Shown here piece by piece: positions 25,785 through 32,104 of a stretch of 64,000 nt of DNA (position 1 is the first letter of the stretch; each line of letters begins with the position of its first letter). The DNA is taken from assembly GCA_022823725.1 (NCBI GenBank), contig JAJEHL010000026.1:186001-250000 (forward strand), read 5' to 3'. Origin of the DNA: Candidatus Latescibacterota bacterium (GTDB lineage Bacteria; Latescibacterota; UBA2968). A program made the position numbers and the translations under genes. The notes beneath the pieces were generated by a model. It was not told where the DNA came from, did no database searches, and worked only from the letters and a program-made list of their open reading frames with translations.

Positions 25785-27101
25785 CTATTCGCCTTCAACT
25801 TCCTCAACATCTTCAACATCTGCGTTATCGATGAGAAAATCAAACGTCTTCTGCGTTTTAATATCCGACTCAATCCGACCGAGCTGTTCGGTTCGGCCCA
25901 AAATCTGACGCAGACGCGGCCCTTCGATATTGTGCCGCTGGGACATCTCCTCGAGATGTTTGTCCAGATCGTCATCCGTCACCCCAATATCTTCCTGGTC
26001 AGCAACAGCATCCAGCAACAAAAAGCGTTTGACACCGCGCTCGGCTTGATCGCGCCCCTCCTCGCGAATCGCATCTTCGTCAATCCCGTGATCGTGCCCC
26101 GCGTGCTCTCGCTTGTACGACTCAATCATACCATCGAGATAATTTTCGACCATGCTATCGGGAACCTCAAAAGGATTCTCCTCAATCAGCGCATCCATCA
26201 AATTTTCCTCTACGCGCTGGCGAATCATCTGATCGTACTGCGTCGCCATCTCATTGCGAATTTGCGTCTTGAGTTCGTCCAAAGTCTCCACGCCGCCGAC
26301 ATCCTGAGCCAATTCATCATCCAATTCGGGCAACTCTCGCTCGCGTATCTCTTTTGCCATCACGCGAAACATCACGGTCTCTTCTTTCGGTTCTTCGTCG
26401 CGATCCTCGTGATCTTCCTGATCAGGCTCATCCTGAACGGGCCGCGTAATTGTAACCTCACGGGATTCACCAGCCGAAATACCCATCAATTGCTCTGCCA
26501 ATTCAGTCGGCTTGTCGTCTTCCGTCTTAAACAACCGAATCGATTGATCTTCTGACTTGTGATCTGCTACTGGACTGCCGTCCTCATCGAGTTCTTCGAC
26601 ATCGGCAAAAACCACATCGTCGAGATCGGCAGCGCGCTCGACGACCTGCTCGGTCGCACTCTCCTCTTGCATATACCGCAGCCGACTGTCAACATGCTCG
26701 TCTTCAACCGCAAACACGGGCCGCGTCACCTTTAGCCCCTTATAGGTCTCCACGGTTATCTCTGGACGGACATCAACAGAAGCCTTGAACACCAGAGGCT
26801 GTCCCTCTTCAAAATTGATATCGTCAATACTCGCCTGAGAAACGGGTTGAATCCCTTCGGCTTCACTCGCCTCCCGGTAAAATTCCTCAACCATCTCCTG
26901 GACAACTTCGCCCTGGATGGCTGACCCAAATTGCCGTTTAATAACGCTCAGGGGAACTTTACCCTTGCGAAAACCAGGCAAATTAAGGGTCTTGCTGTAT
27001 TTCCTATAAGCGTCATTGAGACGCTTATCCACATCTTCGGCCGGGGCCTCAATCTCCAATGTTCGACGCCACGTCCCCGACTCGGTCACCTGCACATTCA
27101 T
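25785..27101 (-). CDS. tig: Trigger factor
   Basis: A 438-residue ribosome-associated chaperone. The ribosome-binding signature GFRKGKVP is present at residues about 44-51 in the N-terminal domain. The middle PPIase-like domain (residues about 150-250) carries an unusually acidic insert (DEPDQEDHEDRDEEPKEE), and the C-terminal part is the helical substrate cradle. It heads the tig-clpP-clpX operon. Length is normal for the family. Confidence 0.95.
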   Translation of the reverse strand: MNVQVTESGTWRRTLEIEAPAEDVDKRLNDAYRKYSKTLNLPGFRKGKVPLSVIKRQFGSAIQGEVVQEMVEEFYREASEAEGIQPVSQASIDDINFEEGQPLVFKASVDVRPEITVETYKGLKVTRPVFAVEDEHVDSRLRYMQEESATEQVVERAADLDDVVFADVEELDEDGSPVADHKSEDQSIRLFKTEDDKPTELAEQLMGISAGESREVTITRPVQDEPDQEDHEDRDEEPKEETVMFRVMAKEIRERELPELDDELAQDVGGVETLDELKTQIRNEMATQYDQMIRQRVEENLMDALIEENPFEVPDSMVENYLDGMIESYKREHAGHDHGIDEDAIREEGRDQAERGVKRFLLLDAVADQEDIGVTDDDLDKHLEEMSQRHNIEGPRLRQILGRTEQLGRIESDIKTQKTFDFLIDNADVEDVEEVEGE

Positions 27102-27215
27102 CGCGTTGGATAATCCTTTCTTTATAATACTTCACTCACTAACTGGCCCAACGAGCAATAATAAACAAATGAAATCGCTTTGTCAATGGCGTTGGGAATG
27201 ATGTCGCCTCTCACC

Positions 27216-27938
27216 TCACCCATATCCCAACACCCTCAAATACGCCTTCACCGTATTCTCCAACCCCATAAAAACAGTATCTGCGATCAGCGCGTGACCA
27301 ATAGACACCTCGAGAACACCGGGAATCGTCACAAATTCCCCCAAATTATCGAGATTGAGATCGTGCCCGGCATTAACCCCCAGCCCGGCATCTTGTGCAG
27401 CGCGCGCCGAATCCGCGTACTGCCGAAAAACAGGCCCCACATTGCCCTTGTCAAACGCAGAAGCATAAGACTCCGTATAAAGCTCAACGCGACTCGCACC
27501 CAGAGCCTTTGCCAGAGCCATATCCTCTGGCACCGGATCCATAAACAGAGAAACCCGAATCCCCAGACCTTTCAACTCCGCAATAATCGGCACAAGCCGC
27601 TCGCCATCTCGTCTCAAATCCCAACCGTGATCGGACGTGCTCTGATCGGGTTCATCGGGCACCAGCGTACACTGATCGGGCACCACATCCCGCACCATAT
27701 CCATAAAATCGGGAAAGGGATTGCCCTCAATATTGTACTCCACTCCCGAAATCATTTCTTTCAACTCATAAACATCCGTCCTGCGAATATGCCGCTCATC
27801 GGGTCGGGGATGCACCGTAATCCCATGCGCCCCCGCATCAATACACACCTGCGCCGCCTTCGTCACACTGGGAAAAGTAAGCGGCCGGCTATTCCTCAAC
27901 AGCGCCACCCGATTCAAATTCACACTGAGCTTGGTCAT
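27216..27938 (-). CDS. pdxJ: Pyridoxine 5'-phosphate synthase
   Basis: A 240-residue TIM-barrel enzyme condensing deoxyxylulose phosphate with 3-amino-2-oxopropyl phosphate in DXP-dependent vitamin B6 synthesis. Family motifs are LSVNLNRVALLRNSR, GITVHPRPDERHI (His active site and phosphate contacts), CTLVPDEPDQ and AGHDLNLDNL. The second ATG (27938) is chosen because an AGGAGG site lies six bases before it and directly abuts the first ATG at 27944. It lies 12 bases after pdxH, giving a small vitamin B6 unit. Confidence 0.95.
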   Translation of the reverse strand: MTKLSVNLNRVALLRNSRPLTFPSVTKAAQVCIDAGAHGITVHPRPDERHIRRTDVYELKEMISGVEYNIEGNPFPDFMDMVRDVVPDQCTLVPDEPDQSTSDHGWDLRRDGERLVPIIAELKGLGIRVSLFMDPVPEDMALAKALGASRVELYTESYASAFDKGNVGPVFRQYADSARAAQDAGLGVNAGHDLNLDNLGEFVTIPGVLEVSIGHALIADTVFMGLENTVKAYLRVLGYG

Positions 27939-27950
27939 TCCCATCCTCCT

Positions 27951-28532
27951 CTACGGCGCCAGCAAAGCGCGCTGCCACGCGCCATCACCTTGCCGAACAT
28001 ACAAAAACCGATCGTGCAACCGATCGTCCCTATTCACCCAAAATTCAAACCGATCGGGAATCACCCGATAGCCCCCCCAAAAATCCGGCAACGGCACATC
28101 ATCTCCCGGATATTTCCGATCCAACTCTGCCACGCGACCTTCCAAAAACGCCCGATCGGAAATCGCCTCGCTTTGCGGTGATGCCCAGGCACTCAAACGG
28201 CTACCCCGAGGACGCGAATCAAAATACGCCCTGGACACCTCATCCGAAACAGCCTCAACTCGTCCCTCAATACGCACCTGTCTGACCAGCGACTTCCAGT
28301 GAAACAGCAGCGCTGCTCTGGGATTCTCCGCCAACTCATCGGCCTTGCGACTCTCCAGATTCGTAAAAAACACAAACCCATCCCGATCGCACTGCTTCAC
28401 CAGCACCATACGCACCGAAGGCTTTCCATCGCGCGTCGCCGTAGCCAGCGCCACGGCCTCGGGCAGCGTCGGCTCCGAAGCCCTCGCCTCATCAAACCAC
28501 ATATCAAACTGAACAAAAGGATCTGGATTCAT
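27951..28532 (-). CDS. pdxH: Pyridoxamine 5'-phosphate oxidase
   Basis: A 193-residue FMN enzyme making pyridoxal phosphate from PNP or PMP, the last step after PdxJ. Recognisable parts are SVRMVLVKQCDRDGFVFFTNLESRK, ALLFHWKSLVRQVRIEG and the C-terminal FEFWVNRDDRLHDRFLY, which corresponds to the family's PxRxEFWQGxxxRLHDR signature. The start at 28532 has an AGGGA sequence upstream; the longer frame lies inside the upstream acetyltransferase gene, which it overlaps by 29 bases. Confidence 0.94.
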   Translation of the reverse strand: MNPDPFVQFDMWFDEARASEPTLPEAVALATATRDGKPSVRMVLVKQCDRDGFVFFTNLESRKADELAENPRAALLFHWKSLVRQVRIEGRVEAVSDEVSRAYFDSRPRGSRLSAWASPQSEAISDRAFLEGRVAELDRKYPGDDVPLPDFWGGYRVIPDRFEFWVNRDDRLHDRFLYVRQGDGAWQRALLAP

Positions 28533-29037
28533 TTTTTTCCCTGAGTGATTTAAGCAAATAAACGCGCGTCTCTCGCCAGTTACTCTGCCCGCCATTGGCA
28601 TCAGTATAAACACCCCGAGCCAAATACGGTTCCCATCCCGCATCTTTGTACCCGCGGTGCGCGTACAAATTCAGCGCCGGTTGATTCTTCACGTAAACGC
28701 ACAGACCAATATTCTCATAGCCCCGCTTCAATGTGACCCGCTCGCACACATCTAACAACCGCGAAGCAATACCCATTCGCCGATAATCTGGATGCACAAA
28801 AAGCGACGACACCTCGGGCCAGGGTCGTACTTGCGGCGGCACGCCAGAAGCATCGCCACCTTCCCAATTGAGCAACACCTGAGCCACAGGCCAATTGCCC
28901 CACCAGGCCACATAAAAAATGAGTCTGCCAGATTCCTGTAGCATAAACCGCCGCCGCTGTGTTTCTTTCCGACTAAACGGCAAATACCGAAGCCGAGACA
29001 CCTCAGGCGATTTGAGAACGCGAATATCAATATCCAT
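28504..29037 (-). CDS. GNAT-family N-acetyltransferase
   Basis: A 177-residue GNAT protein. The acetyl-CoA loop appears as SSLFVHPDYRRMGIASRLLDVCERV (R-x-x-G-I-A), followed by YENIGLCVYVKNQPALNLYAHRGYKDAGWEPY, the usual C-terminal strand and helix with N-x-x-A-x-x-LYxxxGF. Start at 29037 is the best ATG but lacks an evident ribosome site. It precedes pdxH and overlaps it, so it may be the first gene of the B6 unit, though a functional link is not evident. Confidence 0.82.
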   Translation of the reverse strand: MDIDIRVLKSPEVSRLRYLPFSRKETQRRRFMLQESGRLIFYVAWWGNWPVAQVLLNWEGGDASGVPPQVRPWPEVSSLFVHPDYRRMGIASRLLDVCERVTLKRGYENIGLCVYVKNQPALNLYAHRGYKDAGWEPYLARGVYTDANGGQSNWRETRVYLLKSLREKNESRSFCSV

Positions 29038-29080
29038 AAAGCTAAAGTATAGCGAACACCGCCCCAATACGCAAGACACC

Positions 29081-29120
29081 GCGACGTACTATTTTCGTCC
29101 GCTCAGTCTAAGTCATATAT
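29081..29120 (+). promoter_or_regulatory. Conserved block upstream of the phosphatase gene, possible promoter
   Basis: A segment with GACGTAC, ATTTTC and GTCTAA followed by ATATAT lies 26 bases before the phosphatase ATG. A matching block occurs at 30342-30379, identical at about 24 of 31 aligned bases by my count. It could be a promoter type used in this genome or a fragment of a dispersed repeat. Confidence 0.4.
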
Positions 29121-29145
29121 GCCAACACATAACCGGAGCATTTTC

Positions 29146-29709
29146 ATGAACCACCTCATCTTAATCAAACACGCGCTGCCTCAAATTGACAAAACAAAAT
29201 CCGCCCCAGACTGGCACCTGTCGGACAGCGGACGCGCAAGTTGCATCCCGCTCGCCGATGCATTGCGCCCCTATAAACCGGACCTTCTCATCACAAGCGA
29301 AGAACCCAAAGCACGAGAAACAGGTCAACTCGTCGCCAACACCCTTCAAATTCCCTACTCGTCAGCACCCAACTTTCACGAACACGACCGCAAAGGCGTC
29401 CCCTTTATCCCCCAAGAAACATGGCACACCACCGTAAAAACCTTCTTCGCACGCCCCAACGACCTCATCTTTGGCAATGAAACCGCAGATCAGGCCCGCC
29501 TGCGATTCACCCGAGCCATTGAAAAAGCAGTAAAAACACATCCTCACAAAACCATCGCCATCGCCACACACGGCACCGTCATCTCTTTATTTACCGCACA
29601 AAAAACCCGGACAAATGGCTTCGACCTTTGGCAACAACTGAACCTGCCATCTTATGTGGTACTCGACCTGCCGGATTACAAATTGAACGCCATTGTAACA
29701 GAAATATAA
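29146..29709 (+). CDS. Histidine phosphatase family (phosphoglycerate-mutase-like) protein
   Basis: A 187-residue histidine phosphatase. The catalytic region reads LILIKHALP, with Lys where the usual RHG motif has Arg, followed by the phospho-accepting His10 or nearby. Other family points are LSDSGRASCIPLADAL, LITSEEPKARETGQLVA (S-x-x-x-R-A-x-E-T) and the second catalytic His in AIATHGTVISLF. It probably removes phosphate from a small metabolite. The start at 29146 follows a CCGGAGC site; the extra nine residues of the longer frame are not supported. Confidence 0.82.
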   Translation: MNHLILIKHALPQIDKTKSAPDWHLSDSGRASCIPLADALRPYKPDLLITSEEPKARETGQLVANTLQIPYSSAPNFHEHDRKGVPFIPQETWHTTVKTFFARPNDLIFGNETADQARLRFTRAIEKAVKTHPHKTIAIATHGTVISLFTAQKTRTNGFDLWQQLNLPSYVVLDLPDYKLNAIVTEI

Positions 29710-29711
29710 AT

Positions 29712-29882
29712 ATGTCGCAGTCCGAAACCGGATTTCTCCGTATTTGGCTTGTGTTGTTCTCCCTTTTATGTTTATTAGATATGCCTATTTGGTTCATAAC
29801 TATTCGAAACGAATTAAGTACAATATTGAACAAATTGGCGCATTTTGCGAGCGCATCTGTTCTACCAGTCGTATCCACCTGA
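29712..29882 (+). CDS. Possible small single-span membrane protein
   Basis: A 56-residue frame beginning two bases after the phosphatase stop. It holds one clear hydrophobic segment (IWLVLFSLLCLLDMPIWFI) followed by a charged and polar tail. No ribosome site is visible and no family is recognised, so it may be translated by coupling or not at all. Included as a low-confidence candidate. Confidence 0.3.
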   Translation: MSQSETGFLRIWLVLFSLLCLLDMPIWFITIRNELSTILNKLAHFASASVLPVVST

Positions 29883-29886
29883 GCAA

Positions 29887-29911
29887 ATTCTCCAGACACT
29901 GTCTGGAGAAT
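29887..29911. promoter_or_regulatory. Hairpin before the hypothetical gene at 29938
   Basis: ATTCTCCAGAC (29887-29897) pairs perfectly with GTCTGGAGAAT (29901-29911). A second TCCAGAC (29917-29923) directly precedes the ribosome site AGGAGGA and could compete for pairing with GTCTGGA, so the two alternative folds would differ in how close a stem lies to the ribosome site. Confidence 0.5.
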
Positions 29912-29937
29912 CTGAATCCAGACAGGAGGATTAAACT

Positions 29938-30285
29938 ATGATGCTGGATACATCAGCAGTAGAGATTGATAAAAGTGGTATATCTATAAGTAAAATAGAC
30001 AATATTGTTACTGTCGGAGGATCACTGCAGAACCACCACGCTAAAAAGGTTAAAGTCATATTTTCCGCTGTCGTATTCTTAGCGGATGTGCGTATCGCCG
30101 ATAAGGGTGACAGAAATTTTTCTTTTGGCAGAAACGATATTCTTCATGAATTTTACCTTTCAGAAGAACTTGATGCACAAGAGCACAAATCATTTGAATC
30201 TATCCCTTATGAGATCACTGAATCGGACGCCGACAACGCCATGCTTGCGTATTATACCACAGTGCTTTCGGTCTCTGAGGTATGA
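29938..30285 (+). CDS. Hypothetical protein
   Basis: A 115-residue protein of unknown family. It is predicted to be mostly beta-strand with alternating polar and hydrophobic residues (GISISKIDNIVTVGGSLQ, KVKVIFSAVVFLADVRI), perhaps a small beta-sandwich. No signal peptide, membrane span or catalytic motif is visible. An AGGAGG site lies nine bases before the ATG, which makes it a credible gene. Codon use is richer in A and T than the flanks, hinting at separate origin. Confidence 0.6.
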   Translation: MMLDTSAVEIDKSGISISKIDNIVTVGGSLQNHHAKKVKVIFSAVVFLADVRIADKGDRNFSFGRNDILHEFYLSEELDAQEHKSFESIPYEITESDADNAMLAYYTTVLSVSEV

Positions 30286-30491
30286 AAAGGGGGAATAAAA
30301 TAAGTCGTCCAGTTTTGATTGCGCACTTTTTGCCGTACCCCGTGACGTACAATTTTCACCTGCCCGGTCTAATATATACAGGCTGGGACAGCAAAGGGAT
30401 CGTCCTCTATGACGACATTGTGATCGCCCGCTAATCGCTGTCCCGCCTCATTTTCAAAAAAACAATTTTTTTGTAGGGTACAGATTTTTTC

Positions 30492-30520
30492 TTGCAGAAA
30501 AAAACAGAACGGTCTATATT
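30492..30520 (+). promoter_or_regulatory. Candidate sigma-70-type promoter
   Basis: TTGCAG (30492-30497), a 17-base spacer and TATATT (30515-30520) resemble a -35/-10 pair. It would start a transcript with a leader of roughly 310 bases upstream of the ECF sigma gene. Confidence 0.45.
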
Positions 30521-30665
30521 GTCCAGTCCCAAAAACAGAAGCCCTCTGATTTTAGGAGATAAATACCTGAAATTACACATTCTTAGGTAAAAATAGATGG
30601 TCCATTCACACTGCCATTATCCCTCCAGGAGGCGGCGATTATGCCCTGGAGGCTAAAATTTTGCC

Positions 30666-30685
30666 AACCCCTGAGTGGGGTTTTT
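30666..30685 (+). terminator. Short terminator-like hairpin in the sigma-gene leader
   Basis: AACCCC (30666-30671) pairs with GGGGTT (30677-30682) followed by TTT. A weak intrinsic terminator. Confidence 0.5.
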
Positions 30686-30704
30686 GGTGCCTATACCCTA
30701 CGTG

Positions 30705-30739
30705 CCCGACATCGAGCTAAATTCGATGTCGGGTTTTTT
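30705..30739 (+). terminator. Strong terminator in the sigma-gene leader
   Basis: CCCGACATCGA (30705-30715) pairs perfectly with 30723-30733, followed by TTTTTT. A strong intrinsic terminator located upstream of, not after, the ECF gene. It may end the transcript from the 29-30 kb genes or act as an attenuator. Confidence 0.85.
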
Positions 30740-30836
30740 GTTGCCCTTCGCGGACCACCCCAAACACCCATCGGTGCAGAACACAATGGACGAGCAACAA
30801 AAACAACATTCGACCGCACGACACAAGAGGAGTATC

Positions 30837-31496
30837 ATGGCACCGAACGAAGAACAGACAATGGTACTAAAAGCGCGGATGGGTGATGGGATCGCATTTG
30901 GCAAACTGTACAAAGCAAACGTAGCTCGAATTTATGCAATCGTAGCCAGCAACACACAAAACAAGGACGACATTGATGACCTGGTACAAATCGCATTTAT
31001 AAAAGCATACCAGGGACTCAATCGCTTTCGCGGTGACGCGGCATTTTCAACCTGGCTGACCCGCATCGCAATGAACGTATGCCTCTCGCACAGCGAATCA
31101 CAATCTGTGCGGCGCAAATGGGCAACCTATTTTCACACGCCAGAAGGCATGCAAAAAATCGCCCCATCCTGCACACAAGACCCGGAAACCGTCCTGCACG
31201 CACGGGAATGCCAGCACCTCGTACGCAAGAGCATCCAAACACTGCCACAACAATATCGCGAAGCCATGCGCCTGCGTTATATCGAGGACTATTCTTATGC
31301 CGAAATCGAAAAAGCAATGCAAGTACCCATAGGCACCGTAAAAACCTGGCTGTACCGCGGAAGAGTCCTGCTTCGGAAAACTATTGAAGAGAACGAATCA
31401 ACGAACCCCACCCTACCATCCAACGGGCGGGCGCAGGGCCTGCCCCGTAATGATTCTATACGGGGGCACCGCCCCTACATTGATGAACGGGCCTGA
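30837..31496 (+). CDS. ECF-type RNA polymerase sigma factor
   Basis: A 219-residue extracytoplasmic-function sigma factor. Region 2 is seen as AFGKLYKANVARIYAIVASN and DIDDLVQIAFIKAYQGLNRFRGDAAFSTWLTRIAMNVC, and region 4 as LPQQYREAMRLRYIEDYSYAEIEKAMQVPIGTVKTWLYRGR, the -35-binding helix-turn-helix. The ATG at 30837 follows a GAGGAG site. No anti-sigma gene lies next to it. The last 30 or so residues are coded by a GC-rich dispersed repeat, so the natural C terminus may have been extended. It is related to the sigma factor at 43999-44598. Confidence 0.92.
   Translation: MAPNEEQTMVLKARMGDGIAFGKLYKANVARIYAIVASNTQNKDDIDDLVQIAFIKAYQGLNRFRGDAAFSTWLTRIAMNVCLSHSESQSVRRKWATYFHTPEGMQKIAPSCTQDPETVLHARECQHLVRKSIQTLPQQYREAMRLRYIEDYSYAEIEKAMQVPIGTVKTWLYRGRVLLRKTIEENESTNPTLPSNGRAQGLPRNDSIRGHRPYIDERA
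31425..31490. repeat. GC-rich dispersed repeat inside the 3' end of the sigma gene
   Basis: The words GGGCGCAGGGCCTGCCCCGTA and GGGGGCACCGCCCCTACA resemble the palindrome GGGCGAGGCATGCCTCGCCC and its CCCCTAC flank at 32023-32046. It occupies the last codons of the ECF gene and runs to its stop. Confidence 0.5.
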
Positions 31497-31522
31497 CACC
31501 GTTTCGCTTTCAGGAGAACACC

Positions 31523-31915
31523 ATGGCCGAATTCAGCACGAAACACCTGCCCCGGGAACCCGACGTCACCGCGCCCGATGGATCCGACGTCCGCATACTC
31601 CTCGAACTCAAAAACGGCGGCATGGCCCACTTTGAACTCCCCCCGGGAAAAACATCCATCGCTGTTGCCCACCGCACCGTCGAAGAAATCTGGTACGTCA
31701 TCAGCGGACAGGGCGAAATGTGGCGCAAACAGGGCAACCGCGAAAAAATCGCCTCCCTCGCCCCCGGCGTAAGCCTCACCATACCACAAGGCACGCACTT
31801 CCAATTTCGCGCCCACAACACTGAACCACTCTGCGCCGTCGCCATCACCATGCCCCCATGGCCGGGTCCTGACGAAGCCTACCGCGTACAGGGAAAATGG
31901 GAACCGACGATATAA
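31523..31915 (+). CDS. Cupin-domain protein
   Basis: A 130-residue single-domain cupin. Motif 1 is reduced to VAHRTVEEIWYVISGQGEMW (the first His, then the Glu of the usual HxH-E set), and motif 2 appears as IPQGTHFQFRAHN with one His. This suits a small metal-binding beta-barrel, perhaps an isomerase or a sensor. An AGGAGAA site precedes the start. It is 26 bases after the sigma gene and may be co-transcribed with it. Confidence 0.82.
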   Translation: MAEFSTKHLPREPDVTAPDGSDVRILLELKNGGMAHFELPPGKTSIAVAHRTVEEIWYVISGQGEMWRKQGNREKIASLAPGVSLTIPQGTHFQFRAHNTEPLCAVAITMPPWPGPDEAYRVQGKWEPTI

Positions 31916-31919
31916 ACAA

Positions 31920-31947
31920 AAGCCTGCACCGTTTCCGGTACAGGCTT
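31920..31947 (-). terminator. Terminator, probably of the Rieske-domain gene
   Basis: AAGCCTG (31920-31926) pairs with CAGGCTT (31941-31947), with an inner ACC/GGT stem. On the minus strand it is followed by TTTTGTTT. It also lies five bases after the cupin stop and may act in both directions. Confidence 0.7.
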
Positions 31948-31992
31948 CTGCAATACCTGTCTGTGTGATCTGGAATCATCCGTCCCGCCAAT

Positions 31993-32046
31993 GGATCGCG
32001 GCTTTAAACCTGCCGCGATGACGGGCGAGGCATGCCTCGCCCCTAC
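31993..32046. repeat. Dispersed palindromic repeat, copy 2, plus a 20-bp perfect palindrome
   Basis: ATCGCGGC (31995-32002) pairs with GCCGCGAT (32012-32019), matching the element at 20448-20480. It is followed at once by GGGCGAGGCATGCCTCGCCC (32023-32042), a perfect palindrome. A tandem word ATCTGCGT/ATCTGCGG follows at about 32078-32104. Confidence 0.7.
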
Positions 32047-32104
32047 GATTGTTCACACTTCACAGCCCTCTTTTTATCTGCGTCCATCTGCGTTCATCTG
32101 CGGA

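Larger units (their letters stand above)
30286..30836 (+). other. Long leader and intergenic region before an ECF sigma gene
   Basis: About 550 bases with no recognised gene. In order it holds a copy of the block also seen at 29081 (30342-30379), a distant inverted repeat (30385-30392 with 30437-30444), a promoter-like pair (30492-30520), a stem CCTCCAGG/CCTGGAGG (30622-30629 with 30645-30652), and two terminators (30666-30685 and 30705-30739). The last terminator ends about 100 bases before the sigma-factor start, so readthrough would be needed if transcription starts at the promoter-like site. Confidence 0.55.

Noticed and set aside
27147-27196. CCCAACG/CGTTGGG inverted repeat upstream of tig as a terminator of the upstream region.
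   Set aside because: The stem is only seven bases with a 36-base loop and no T-tract follows in either direction.
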